Assembly (NCBI GenBank): GCA_964632995.1
Contig: CAZWDL010000103.1
Span: 1-26,884, forward strand
Length of the DNA: 26,884 nucleotides
Direction: 5' to 3'
Source: CAZWDL01 sp964632995
GTDB taxonomy: Bacteria; Bacteroidota; Bacteroidia; Chitinophagales; Saprospiraceae
Each line of letters opens with the position of its first letter. Positions within the stretch are counted from its first letter, which is position 1. This document shows positions 16,560 through 23,983 of the stretch, in pieces. The position numbers were made by a program, and so were the translations under genes. The notes beneath the pieces were generated by a model that was given only the letters and a program-made list of their open reading frames with translations, was not told the DNA's origin and searched no databases.

Positions 16560-17843
16560 TTACAGCTCTCCTACCGCCGCCACCAGCTTATCCAGATCCT
16601 GCAGGCGGGTGTACAGATGAGGCGTAATTCGCACGCCTTTGACTGCTTTGCGGTTGATAGCCACGGTGAAGATCCGGTGTTTGTCATATAAGTAGTCGGC
16701 CACTTCGTCAGGCGTCATTCCTTTGATGGTCAGGTTGGCTATTGCGCAGGAACGTTCCTCTTCAAAGGGTGTATTGATCACTACCCGGGGATGGTCCTTG
16801 ACTTTTTCCACCCAGTAATTTTTCAGGTAGCGTAAGCGAGCCTCTTTGCGTGCCGAGCCGATCAGCTGATGGAAGCGCAGGGCGCTGGCGATGGTCAGGT
16901 TGGTGGAGACGGGATGGGTGCCGATGTGCTCAAATTTTCGGATGTCATCTGCCGGGTAGCTGGCGTCGCCGAATAAGGGCCAAACCCGGTCGATTTTGTC
17001 TTTGCGAATATACATAATGCCGGCGCCCAGGGGGGAGCACAGCCATTTGTGCAGGCTTGCGCCAAAATAGTCACAATTGAGGTCGGGAATTTTAAAGTCC
17101 AGGTGAGCGAAAGCGTGGGCGCCGTCGACGATCACCTCCACCCCGTGAGTGTGGGCCATATCACATATTTTTCGCACCGGCAGCACCTGTCCGCTGATAT
17201 TGATGAGCTGGGTGACCAGCATGACCTTCGTCCGCTCCGTGATCGCCCGCTCGTAGCGCTCCACAATTTCCGCATCGCTCTTCGGATGCAGCGGCAGGTC
17301 GATGATCTTGTTGACCAGCCCCCGGCGGCGCGCCTGCTGATCAAAAGCGGCCAGCATGCTGCCGTAATCCTGATCGCACATGACGGCCTCGTCGCCTTCG
17401 GCAAAGTCGATACCGGCGATGATGGTATCCAGCGACTCGGTTGTATTCCGCGTAATCACGATTTCTTCCGCCGAACAGCCGGCGAACTCCGCAAGCTGTT
17501 GCTTGACTCCCTCCTTCTCCCCGGCCTGCCGCCGTCGCATGTAGAAAGAGGGAATTTCGTTGATCATCTGGATATTCTCGAGCTGCGCCTCCATAACTTC
17601 TTTAGGCTGTGGGCTGAAATAGCCGTTTTCGAGGTTGATAAAGTGTGGTGATTGCCGGTAAGCACGTTGTATTTGATACCAGAAGGTTTCGTCACGGGCG
17701 ACTTCCGCCGGGTCCCGGTGGGCTACCCGGTTAACAGCAGACCTGATGTCGGCCAGGGTTTCAGTATTGCTCCAGGGAAGGACAAACAAACCGGCGGACA
17801 GACCGCCCATGTTTTTCAGAAAACGTCGACGATTGGCAAACAT
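16560..17843 (-). CDS. Tat-exported class V aminotransferase-fold PLP enzyme (isopenicillin-N epimerase-like)
   Basis: This 427-residue protein has a twin-arginine signal: NRRRFLK at residues 4-10 followed by the hydrophobic GGLSAGLFVLPW. It should therefore be folded with its cofactor before export to the periplasm. The class V aminotransferase fold is clear: LENGYFSPQPKEV, VITRNTTESLDTII for the PLP phosphate site, VDGAHAFAH with D240 that pairs with the PLP pyridine nitrogen, and SLHKWLCSPLG with Schiff-base lysine K266. The best-fitting subgroup is the isopenicillin-N epimerase/CsdA-like group, whose members include epimerases, desulfurases and ergothioneine lyases (EgtE-like). No catalytic cysteine loop was identified, so a desulfurase role is not supported. 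The upstream DUF1801 gene is 49 bp away on the same strand. Confidence 0.88.
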   Translation of the reverse strand: MFANRRRFLKNMGGLSAGLFVLPWSNTETLADIRSAVNRVAHRDPAEVARDETFWYQIQRAYRQSPHFINLENGYFSPQPKEVMEAQLENIQMINEIPSFYMRRRQAGEKEGVKQQLAEFAGCSAEEIVITRNTTESLDTIIAGIDFAEGDEAVMCDQDYGSMLAAFDQQARRRGLVNKIIDLPLHPKSDAEIVERYERAITERTKVMLVTQLINISGQVLPVRKICDMAHTHGVEVIVDGAHAFAHLDFKIPDLNCDYFGASLHKWLCSPLGAGIMYIRKDKIDRVWPLFGDASYPADDIRKFEHIGTHPVSTNLTIASALRFHQLIGSARKEARLRYLKNYWVEKVKDHPRVVINTPFEEERSCAIANLTIKGMTPDEVADYLYDKHRIFTVAINRKAVKGVRITPHLYTRLQDLDKLVAAVGEL

Positions 17844-17892
17844 GATCAGTGGGTTTTAGTGTTCCAACCCAATTTAGCAAAATTAATCCGGG

Positions 17893-18276
17893 TTATCTTC
17901 GCTTCTTGTTATACTTCCACCGGTACGGAACCTCTTCATCCAGCAATAGGGCTTCCTGCAGTACTTCCAGTACTGTTTCATCCGGAATCTCTTCTACAAC
18001 GTCAAATACTACCCCCATGATCTGCTGCCTGCCACGGGCTTCCAGCAAGCCCTGTTCGTTTGACAGCTCATTGCCCCGGGTAAAGGCCAGCTCTACCCGG
18101 TCTCCTTTAATGGGATTGAGATAACAGATCCAGCTCCGCCGGTCATAAAACGGAATCTTGTACCGGATCTTCCCGGTCACTTCGGGAAAAGAAGTGATCA
18201 ATTCGTGAAGGTGCAGCAGGATGTCGCGCTGCACGCCTTCTTCTTTTTCAAGAATATAATCCAGGCATGCATCCAT
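17893..18276 (-). CDS. DUF1801-domain protein
   Basis: This 127-residue cytoplasmic protein matches the DUF1801 (YdhG/YjbR-like) alpha/beta fold: an N-terminal helix with VQRDILLHLHELI, then VTGKIRYKIPFYDRRSWICYLNP, whose aromatic-proline turn is typical, and VELAFTRGNEL. The function of the family is not established; it resembles frataxin-like small domains. There are no obvious catalytic residues. The start ATG is at 18274-18276. It could be cotranscribed with the Tat-exported PLP enzyme downstream (49-bp gap). The 167-bp gap upstream, before the dhaA stop, holds a hairpin flanked by direct repeats and a stretch resembling half of the long hairpin at 20484. Confidence 0.85.
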   Translation of the reverse strand: MDACLDYILEKEEGVQRDILLHLHELITSFPEVTGKIRYKIPFYDRRSWICYLNPIKGDRVELAFTRGNELSNEQGLLEARGRQQIMGVVFDVVEEIPDETVLEVLQEALLLDEEVPYRWKYNKKRR

Positions 18277-18396
18277 AAGGCTTTGGTTTGTTTTAAAGGA
18301 TACAGCGAACCTTCATTCTTTTATCGTGTCGCGAAGAGGTACTGCGGTGGAGTAAACTTACGTCGAGTATTATTAAAACGACCGGGAACAGCCCCT

Positions 18397-18454
18397 TCAA
18401 TCCTTTTTACCCGCCGAAGCCTTGCGCGCAGGCGGGCAATCCCTCAATCCTTTT
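18397..18454. repeat. Hairpin flanked by 11-bp direct repeats at the dhaA stop codon
   Basis: TCAATCCTTTT occurs at 18397-18407 and again at 18444-18454. The second copy contains the dhaA stop codon (18444-18446). Between them CCCGCC (18410-18415) and GGCGGG (18431-18436) form a stem with a GC-rich 15-base loop. The layout suggests a small insertion that duplicated 11 bp of target, or a stem-loop terminator. It lacks a T-tract after the stem in the dhaA direction, so a classical intrinsic terminator is unlikely. Confidence 0.6.
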
Positions 18455-19334
18455 CTATCCCCCCGTACCATTCACTCAGCTGCTCCCCAATCAGATGCGG
18501 ATGATCCTCCTGCAGGTAGTGCAGCCCCTCGCCGATATCCACTGTTGTGATGTTGGAAAGGTTCTGGCGGAGCCAGGCGGCGGCCTCTTCGGGAATAAGG
18601 CCCCCAGGTCGGGCATGGAACAGGATTTTAGGGATGGTAGTTTCCTTCAGCCAGGAGAAATAAGCCGATACGACCTCATGCACATCGGCCGGATGCCCGT
18701 TGATCGGAATTTCGACGGGCCACCGCCGTATAGGCTTTCGGCTTTGTACTGTAGGGTAGGGCGCTGCGTAGTGTTTCATCTCCTCTTTACGCAGTTCCCT
18801 GGCTGTTGCCTGTGGCAAAATTTGTTTAATAAAAATATTCATCACACTTATTAAAAACCAGCCGACATAGGGTGTGCGCATCAGTTTGAAACCGATCTTA
18901 AAATTAGCGGGAAAGTCGTTCCACCGCACCGGCCGGTAGATGGCTTCCATAAAGGCGATGCCCTTGATGTCGTCCGGATGCAGGCGTGCGTAGTGAAAGC
19001 CGAGCCCTGAACCCCAGTCGTGAATGACCAGGGTGATATTTCTCAGATCCATTTTTTCAATAAAAGCGGAGAGGTAGTTATAATGATCGAAATAGCGGTA
19101 CGGGAGGTCGGGCTTGTCGGATTTTCCCATGCCGATTAGGTCGGGCGCAATACAGCGACCTTGGTCACTAAGATGCGGAATGATGTTGCGCCACAGGTAG
19201 CTGGAAGTCGGATTGCCGTGCAGAAAGAGGATGGGGTCGCCGCTACCCTCTTCGATGTAGTGCATTCGGTGACCCAATACTTCCAGGTATTTTGATTCGA
19301 AAGGGAAGTCAGCGGAGATGGATTGTTCTGGCAT
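18444..19334 (-). CDS. dhaA: Haloalkane dehalogenase, DhaA-like
   Basis: This 296-residue alpha/beta hydrolase cleaves carbon-halogen bonds of haloalkanes to an alcohol and halide. The sequence follows Rhodococcus DhaA closely: FLHGNPTSSYLWRNIIPH, CIAPDLIGMGKSDKPDL, LVIHDWGSGLGFHYA, IAFMEAIYRPV and VDIGEGLHYLQEDHP. By my count the catalytic pentad falls at the same numbers as in DhaA: N41 and W107 for halide binding, nucleophile D106, acid E130 and base H272. The cap region (~residues 135-215) differs, so substrate range cannot be inferred. No signal peptide is present, so it is cytoplasmic. The gene is alone on its strand and divergent from the OmpA lipoprotein; no alcohol dehydrogenase or dehalogenase regulator (DhaR) lies nearby. 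Epoxide hydrolase and luciferase relatives lack this exact residue set. Confidence 0.93.
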   Translation of the reverse strand: MPEQSISADFPFESKYLEVLGHRMHYIEEGSGDPILFLHGNPTSSYLWRNIIPHLSDQGRCIAPDLIGMGKSDKPDLPYRYFDHYNYLSAFIEKMDLRNITLVIHDWGSGLGFHYARLHPDDIKGIAFMEAIYRPVRWNDFPANFKIGFKLMRTPYVGWFLISVMNIFIKQILPQATARELRKEEMKHYAAPYPTVQSRKPIRRWPVEIPINGHPADVHEVVSAYFSWLKETTIPKILFHARPGGLIPEEAAAWLRQNLSNITTVDIGEGLHYLQEDHPHLIGEQLSEWYGGIEKD

Positions 19335-19547
19335 GGTGGTTTTTTACTATAAATATACCTGATAATTTTCAAGAAATACTGCATGGTGCAAGACAGTGAA
19401 GCGGTTAGGGCGAACACTACCCTGTATATTATGAACATGAGAACCTTTGATGACAATCAACTGTTTTGAAAATAGAACGCCCTGCCGCAAAGCCTCTGAT
19501 TTTCTCCCTGAATTCACCTGCTGCCTTTTTATCAAAAAGCAGGAATT

Positions 19548-20465
19548 ATGAGACCTATCCTATTATTAGTACTGTCCCTCGTGTTGCTCAGCTCCTGTGT
19601 CAGCAAGCGAAAATACCTGGAGCTGCAAAGCAGCCGGGATGACCTGGAAAGCAGATTGTCCGATCTGCGCAGTGAATGTGATCAGCAAATCGCGGAGTTG
19701 AACAGGGAGTTGTCGGCTACCCGCGATGCCTTACGGGAAACGGAAAGCAACCTGATCGTTCGCGAAACGCAACTGATCAACGCCCGCAATCAGCTGGCCT
19801 CCCTCGAACGGCAGATGGAGTATTTCAGAGAAACGAATACCAATCTGCTGCAACGCCTCTCTGACCTGTCGGTGATCAGTCAAACCGGCGCCGAGAGCAT
19901 CCAGAAATCTCTGGAGGCCCTCAATGAGCAGAACAAGTACATCAAGGACCTGACGAATTCTATCCAGCGGAAGGATTCCCTAACGCTGGCCTTGGTCATG
20001 AACCTGAAGCGTTCGTTGCAGGACATCGACGACGAGGATGTAACCATAGAGGTAAAAAAAGGTGTGGTGTACATCTCGCTATCCGACAAGATGCTCTTCC
20101 GCTCCGGTAGTACGATCATCAGCAGCCGGGCCCACGAAGTGCTTGGCAAAATCGCCCGCATCGTCAGGGATCATCAGGAGCTCGACATCCTGGTCGAAGG
20201 CCATACCGATACGGTGCCGATCCGCACCGAGTGTATCAAAGACAACTGGGACCTGAGTGTACTGCGGGCCACCGCTATCGTACGGGTATTGCAGGACGAA
20301 TACGGCGTGCGCCCCGAGCGGATGACCGCCGGCGGACGTTCGAAGTACATCCCCAAAACGGATAATGCCACCGCCGCCGGACGCAGCATCAACCGCCGCA
20401 CCGAGATCGTCCTGCTGCCGAAACTGGATCAGTTTTTCGATCTGCTGCATCAGCCGCTGCCCTGA
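19548..20465 (+). CDS. OmpA-family outer-membrane lipoprotein with coiled coil
   Basis: This 305-residue protein starts with a lipoprotein signal ending in LSSC, lipidated cysteine C17. Residues ~22-150 are a long heptad-patterned coiled coil (LESRLSDLRSECDQQIAELNR and onward; only its start is quoted as LESRLSDLRSECDQQIAEL). Residues ~180-295 are an OmpA/MotB-type peptidoglycan-binding domain with LVEGHTDTVPIR, the LSVLRATAIVRVLQ helix and the closing NRRTEIVLLP. It should anchor the outer membrane to peptidoglycan and could act as a spacer. The C-terminal ~10 residues are hydrophobic and proline-ended. The gene faces dhaA divergently (213 bp between starts). No clear TAnnTTTG box was seen there. 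A long hairpin follows 19 bp after the stop codon. Confidence 0.9.
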   Translation: MRPILLLVLSLVLLSSCVSKRKYLELQSSRDDLESRLSDLRSECDQQIAELNRELSATRDALRETESNLIVRETQLINARNQLASLERQMEYFRETNTNLLQRLSDLSVISQTGAESIQKSLEALNEQNKYIKDLTNSIQRKDSLTLALVMNLKRSLQDIDDEDVTIEVKKGVVYISLSDKMLFRSGSTIISSRAHEVLGKIARIVRDHQELDILVEGHTDTVPIRTECIKDNWDLSVLRATAIVRVLQDEYGVRPERMTAGGRSKYIPKTDNATAAGRSINRRTEIVLLPKLDQFFDLLHQPLP

Positions 20466-20483
20466 GGATCCGAGCAAGTACTT

Positions 20484-20541
20484 TTATACTGACGTCGAAA
20501 TGGTTTGAGAAACCGCTCAAACCAGTTTACGTCGAGTATAA
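20484..20541. terminator. Long imperfect hairpin after the OmpA lipoprotein gene
   Basis: Two 26-base arms (20484-20509 and 20516-20541) pair with one bulge per side and a couple of mismatches around a 6-base loop AAACCG; the inner GGTTTGAG/CTCAAACC and outer TTATACT/AGTATAA blocks are perfect. It can serve as a terminator for the OmpA gene, although no T-run follows. The right-arm end TTACGTCGAGTAT recurs at 18359-18371 followed by a similar A-rich stretch, so it may also belong to a dispersed repeat family. Confidence 0.55.
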
Positions 20542-20663
20542 TTTAAATCTGATTTGTTGTCCAAGTCAACTTTTTCTGAGAACGACCGGGGGGCGGGAGA
20601 AAGTAGTATTTTCCTAATAAGTCGTTCCCTCTGTCTCCGAGTCTCCCTCTCTTCCCCGTTCAT

Positions 20664-20939
20664 TTACTCCTTTTGCAGCACCTCGGCCGGATTGGTGCGG
20701 GCAGCGCGCAGCACCTGGCTGCCTGCGCTCAGAAGCGCCAGGAAAAGCGTAAGTCCGGCAGCTGCGAGAAACAACGCCAAGGGGATGTCGGTGCGGTAAG
20801 CGAATTGCTGCAGCCATTGCCCGGTTGCCCACCAGGCAAGGGGAAGAGCAATTAGATTGGCTATGACGACCAGTATGACAAAGCGACCGGATAGCAGCTT
20901 TGTGATGTCGAGCAGCGAAGCGCCAAACACTTTTCCTCT
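20664..20939 (-). pseudogene. C-terminal remnant of an FtsX/MacB-type ABC transporter permease
   Basis: About 92 codons read RGKVFGASLLDITKLLSGRF, then IANLIALPLAWWATGQWLQQFAYR and a final SAGSQVLRAARTNPAEVLQKE (only key parts quoted). This is the closing segment of the FtsX-like permeases of Bacteroidota, which are normally ~800 residues with the motif RKVLGAS near the last 100 residues. Here an in-frame TGA lies two codons (TGT, TCC) upstream of RGKVFGAS, and the next gene ends only ~60 bp away, so the first ~700 residues are missing. A GTG could start an 88-residue peptide with two membrane spans, but a remnant left by deletion is the simpler reading. The matching end and natural stop codon are intact. 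Confidence 0.85.
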
Positions 20940-21002
20940 GGAACATCAGACTTTCTTCTATTCAGTTATAGAGGATCAAGAAGGTTTTGAAGCGGGGCGT
21001 TT

Positions 21003-22664
21003 TCAGACCGCCGCCGCCATCGCTTTCCGCTCTTTGCTGACGAAGTACATATCGATGGCCCCTTTGTTCTTCGCGTCCACCTTACCCCGGTAAATGCATT
21101 CAAACTGATAGCGGACGAGCTGGTAGGTTGTTTGCGAGATATTGACGCGGCCTTCTTCGCAGTTCGACTCCACGCGGGCGGCGGTGTTGACGGTGTCGCC
21201 CCAGATGTCGTAAGCGAATTTGTTGACGCCCACCACGCCCGCGACGACGGGGCCGGTGTGCAGTCCGATGCGGGCTTCGAAAAAAGGTTTGCCCAGGCGT
21301 AAATTTTCCTGTTTGTGTTCCTCCAGGAATTCCTGCATTTCCAGGGCGGCGCGCACCAGGTTGCTAGGCACCGTTCTTCGTTCGGTGAGGCCCGCGGCGC
21401 ACATGTAGGCATCGCCGATGGTCTTGATCTTTTCGATATCCTTGTACTGGCTGATGATAAAATCGAAGCCCTTGAAGCACTTATCGAGCTCTTCGACCAG
21501 GGCTTCGGGAGAGAGGCGTTCCGAGATGCTGGTGAAGTTCTTGAAGTCGGCGAACAGCACAGTGACCTCTTCGTAACGGCGGGCGCGGGCTTTGCCGTGC
21601 TCTTTGAGTTCCTGGGCGATGGGCGCCGGCAGGATGTTGAGCAACAATTCGTCCGAGCGCTCGCGTTCGTGCTCGATGATTTTGTTTTTGTCTTCGAGGG
21701 CCTTCTTAGCGCGGCGGCTGGCGCGGTAACGGCCCCAGCTTAAAAAGGCGAGGATAATAAAAAAGGCAGCGGCCAGCCCGGCGATGAGGATGAGATAGCG
21801 GTTGCGTTCGGCGATGATCTCCGCTTCGGCGAGATTGGCGCGCGTTTCGGCGAGGTCGCGGTCCGTTTCCTCCAGGGCCAGTTTCTGCGCCAGCGCTTCT
21901 CTGGAGAGTTGGCGGTATTCCTTTTCCTTTTCTTTGGCCACCTGTTCGGCTTTCGCTTTCTGGCGGTTCAGCGAATCCAGGGCTTCATCTTTCAGGGTGA
22001 CCTTTTGCTCCACCTCCTGTTTTTCTTCCATGAGGTCTTCCTGGCGAGCCATCAGCTCCGTCTGCCGGGAGGTGAGCCGGTCGCGTTCCGTGAGCAGAGA
22101 GAGCACTTCCTGCTGCAGCTGCTCGCGCTCCAGTTCCAGCTCCTGTTGTTCCTTGGTGATTTTCCGCTTCTGCTGGGCAGACTTCCGTTCCAGGTCGCTG
22201 ATGCTGGTTCCCTTATTGCTAAAATACTCAAAGGCGTCGCGGTAAACGCGGATGGCGCGTTGTTCTTTACGTTCTTTAAGCGCCAGCCGCCCGCGCTTAT
22301 CGACGCTGTTAATGATCAGGTCGACATCGCCGGCCTTTTTGGCGTGCTCGGTGGCGCTGCGGAACCAGACCTCCTGGTTGCGATCGTCGCGCTGCCGCTC
22401 GTAGACCAGCGCAATCTCGAAGGCGGTCAGAGACAGGAGCCCCTCATCGCCGGTGTCACCCGCCAACTGGTAGGCACGCTTGGCATAATCCATCGCCTTG
22501 TCGGGATCAGGACCCCGTAGTTTGCGCGACAACTCGTAGTTGATATTTACTTTCTCTTCGGTAGATCCGGCTTCCTTCAATTGCTGCTCCAGCTCCTGCA
22601 CAGTTTGAGCGGGAGCTGCCAGGTTCCATCCGAGAAGACAGATCAGTATTAAGAAACGTTTCAT
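21003..22664 (-). CDS. Membrane-bound class III adenylate cyclase with TPR and coiled-coil sensor region
   Basis: This protein has 553 residues from ATG 22662-22664, preferred over a start 11 codons upstream because it opens the signal peptide MKRFLILICLLGWNLAAPAQ. Order: periplasmic helical/TPR-like region to ~150, long coiled coil 155-285, membrane span ~290-312, cytoplasmic linker, then the cyclase domain ~365-545. All six catalytic positions are present: metal aspartates D373 and D418, adenine-selecting K414 and D486, transition-state N493 and R497. K and D rather than E and C predict ATP, hence cAMP, as product. The likely function is sensing a periplasmic or envelope signal and making cAMP. 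No CRP-type regulator is in the window. A TACTTTTG -7 box is just upstream. Confidence 0.93.
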   Translation of the reverse strand: MKRFLILICLLGWNLAAPAQTVQELEQQLKEAGSTEEKVNINYELSRKLRGPDPDKAMDYAKRAYQLAGDTGDEGLLSLTAFEIALVYERQRDDRNQEVWFRSATEHAKKAGDVDLIINSVDKRGRLALKERKEQRAIRVYRDAFEYFSNKGTSISDLERKSAQQKRKITKEQQELELEREQLQQEVLSLLTERDRLTSRQTELMARQEDLMEEKQEVEQKVTLKDEALDSLNRQKAKAEQVAKEKEKEYRQLSREALAQKLALEETDRDLAETRANLAEAEIIAERNRYLILIAGLAAAFFIILAFLSWGRYRASRRAKKALEDKNKIIEHERERSDELLLNILPAPIAQELKEHGKARARRYEEVTVLFADFKNFTSISERLSPEALVEELDKCFKGFDFIISQYKDIEKIKTIGDAYMCAAGLTERRTVPSNLVRAALEMQEFLEEHKQENLRLGKPFFEARIGLHTGPVVAGVVGVNKFAYDIWGDTVNTAARVESNCEEGRVNISQTTYQLVRYQFECIYRGKVDAKNKGAIDMYFVSKERKAMAAAV

Positions 22665-22705
22665 AACGGTCTTCCTGTATTTAAGGACATAATGCAATGA
22701 GTGTA

Positions 22706-22713
22706 CAAAAGTA
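22706..22713 (-). promoter_or_regulatory. Putative -7 promoter box of the adenylate cyclase gene (TACTTTTG)
   Basis: On the minus strand TACTTTTG fits TAnnTTTG exactly and would start transcription near 22699, a leader of ~35 bases. The -33 position (about 22735) is T-rich without a clear TTTG. Confidence 0.5.
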
Positions 22714-22886
22714 ACAAGTAGGAGTGGAAATAAATCATTTTTTTGCTGATATGATTAGGGGCGTTCCTTTCCGGGGTCGTTGCGAAAAATGTTACAGGGA
22801 CTATAACGCAGGTAGCCATAAGGAATTTTATGTCTCATAAATGTTGGGTGGGACTAAGAGGGATACCCCTTAAATCGCCTGTTGAT

Positions 22887-22911
22887 TGTTACGATGGAAT
22901 TGCTTATTTTG
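22887..22911 (+). promoter_or_regulatory. Possible promoter of the Uma2 gene (TTG ... TATTTTG)
   Basis: TATTTTG at 22905-22911 is one base short of TAnnTTTG, and TTGTT begins at 22887, about 15-17 bases upstream. A start near 22918 would leave a leader of ~16 bases before ATG 22934. This is a weak match. Confidence 0.3.
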
Positions 22912-22933
22912 TAGCACAAGCAAAAGACAAATC

Positions 22934-23566
22934 ATGAATTTCGAAGACATTGATTTGCAGGGCCGTTATACCTACCGGGATTATTTATCCTGGACCTTCG
23001 ACCAGCTGGTAGAGCTCATTCGTGGCAAGGTGTTTAAGATGTCGCCGGCGCCCAGTCGTTACCATCAGGAAGTTTCCACGCGGTTGCTAACCAAAATTCA
23101 GTACGGATTAGGCTCCCCCGGCTGCAAGGTCTATCACGCACCTTTCGATGTGCGCCTGCCTCTTTCCCCCGGCCGCAAGGAGGCTGAAGAGATAGAAACG
23201 GTTGTTCAACCTGATATCTCCGTTATCTGTGACCGAAGCAAACTAGACGACAGAGGCTGCCTCGGCGCTCCGGACTGGATCATCGAAATCCTCTCGCCCA
23301 GCACCTCGGATAAGGATAGAAAAATCAAATTCGGCCTCTACGAAGAAGCCGGCGTCCGCGAGTATTGGATCATCGACCCGGTTGAAAAAAATCTGCTGAT
23401 CTACTCGCGAAATGAAGCCGGCCGCTTTGTTGGGGAACGCCCCTTCGTAGAGGGAGATACGGTCTCGCCCTCGATTTTTCCTCATCTGCAAATCGAACTG
23501 GCCCCCATTTTTCCAGACGTGGATATGTCGGAAGAGGAGCTGCTGGAGTATCAACGGCAGTTTTAA
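22934..23566 (+). CDS. Uma2-family (DUF820) restriction-endonuclease-like protein
   Basis: This protein has 210 residues from ATG 22934; an upstream TTG/ATG extension adds non-conserved residues. The Uma2 pattern is complete: an N-terminal YTYRDYLSWTFDQLVELIRGKVFKM-type helix-strand (key part LIRGKVFKMSPAPSRYHQEV), VQPDISVICD with D94, WIIEILSPSTSDKDRKIKF with E119, and YEEAGVREYWIIDP. These are the PD-(D/E)XK core residues of the family. Uma2 proteins are numerous in cyanobacteria and Bacteroidota; their biological role is unproven, and a nuclease activity is only inferred from the fold. It sits alone, with no toxin-antitoxin or restriction partner beside it. A GC-rich hairpin follows the stop at 23599. 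Confidence 0.9.
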   Translation: MNFEDIDLQGRYTYRDYLSWTFDQLVELIRGKVFKMSPAPSRYHQEVSTRLLTKIQYGLGSPGCKVYHAPFDVRLPLSPGRKEAEEIETVVQPDISVICDRSKLDDRGCLGAPDWIIEILSPSTSDKDRKIKFGLYEEAGVREYWIIDPVEKNLLIYSRNEAGRFVGERPFVEGDTVSPSIFPHLQIELAPIFPDVDMSEEELLEYQRQF

Positions 23567-23598
23567 CCGGTACGTCTCACCAGGAGGTCCTTTCCCAG

Positions 23599-23615
23599 CC
23601 CCTCCTAGTGAGGGG
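23599..23615 (+). terminator. Hairpin after the Uma2 gene
   Basis: CCCCTC and GAGGGG form a perfect 6-bp stem with a 5-base loop CTAGT, 33 bp after the Uma2 stop codon. No T-run follows. It probably marks the 3' end of the transcript, but may be a repeat fragment since it touches the direct repeat at 23616. Confidence 0.4.
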
Positions 23616-23874
23616 CGCCTCCCCTCTGTGCGTGAGTATCGAAAAAAACAAAGTCAAAAACCCTGCTTTTCCCGACTGTAAAAAAAGAGGAAGCCCACCG
23701 CTTACGATGGCTGTCTGGCTGTTTATTTCTACCGTTTACCGTGAAAATTCAATGATAGGGAGGTCAGCATATGGGCAGGAATGCGTATCGTTGGGCTTTC
23801 CGGAATACGCCGGAGCGCAAAGTCGGGGGGGGGGGGCGCCCTGGAAGCCGCCTCCCCTCTGTGCGTCAGTATCG
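23616..23874. repeat. 26-bp direct repeats flanking a ~207-bp segment in a 417-bp gene-free region
   Basis: CGCCTCCCCTCTGTGCGT followed by an AGTATCG end occurs at 23616-23641 and 23849-23874 with one mismatch (G/C). The segment between them has no convincing gene. Just before the second repeat is a run of 12 G (23825-23836). The rest of 23567-23983 is mixed sequence; I see no RNA gene or promoter that fits a consensus well. Confidence 0.7.
23825..23836 (+). repeat. Homopolymer run of 12 G
   Basis: Twelve consecutive G lie about 150 bp upstream of the TPMT-family gene start. Such runs change length by slippage and also cause sequencing errors. It is not inside a coding sequence I accept, although a frame open from 23771 reads across it into the methyltransferase. 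Confidence 0.85.
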
Positions 23875-23983
23875 CACCCAAAAATCTTTCCCCCACCTAT
23901 TTTGTTCTTATGCTGTATGCTGTCAGCTTTGCGCGAATGGCGAACAGCGAACAGCCTTTTATCGCTTAGGAAATCATTATCAT

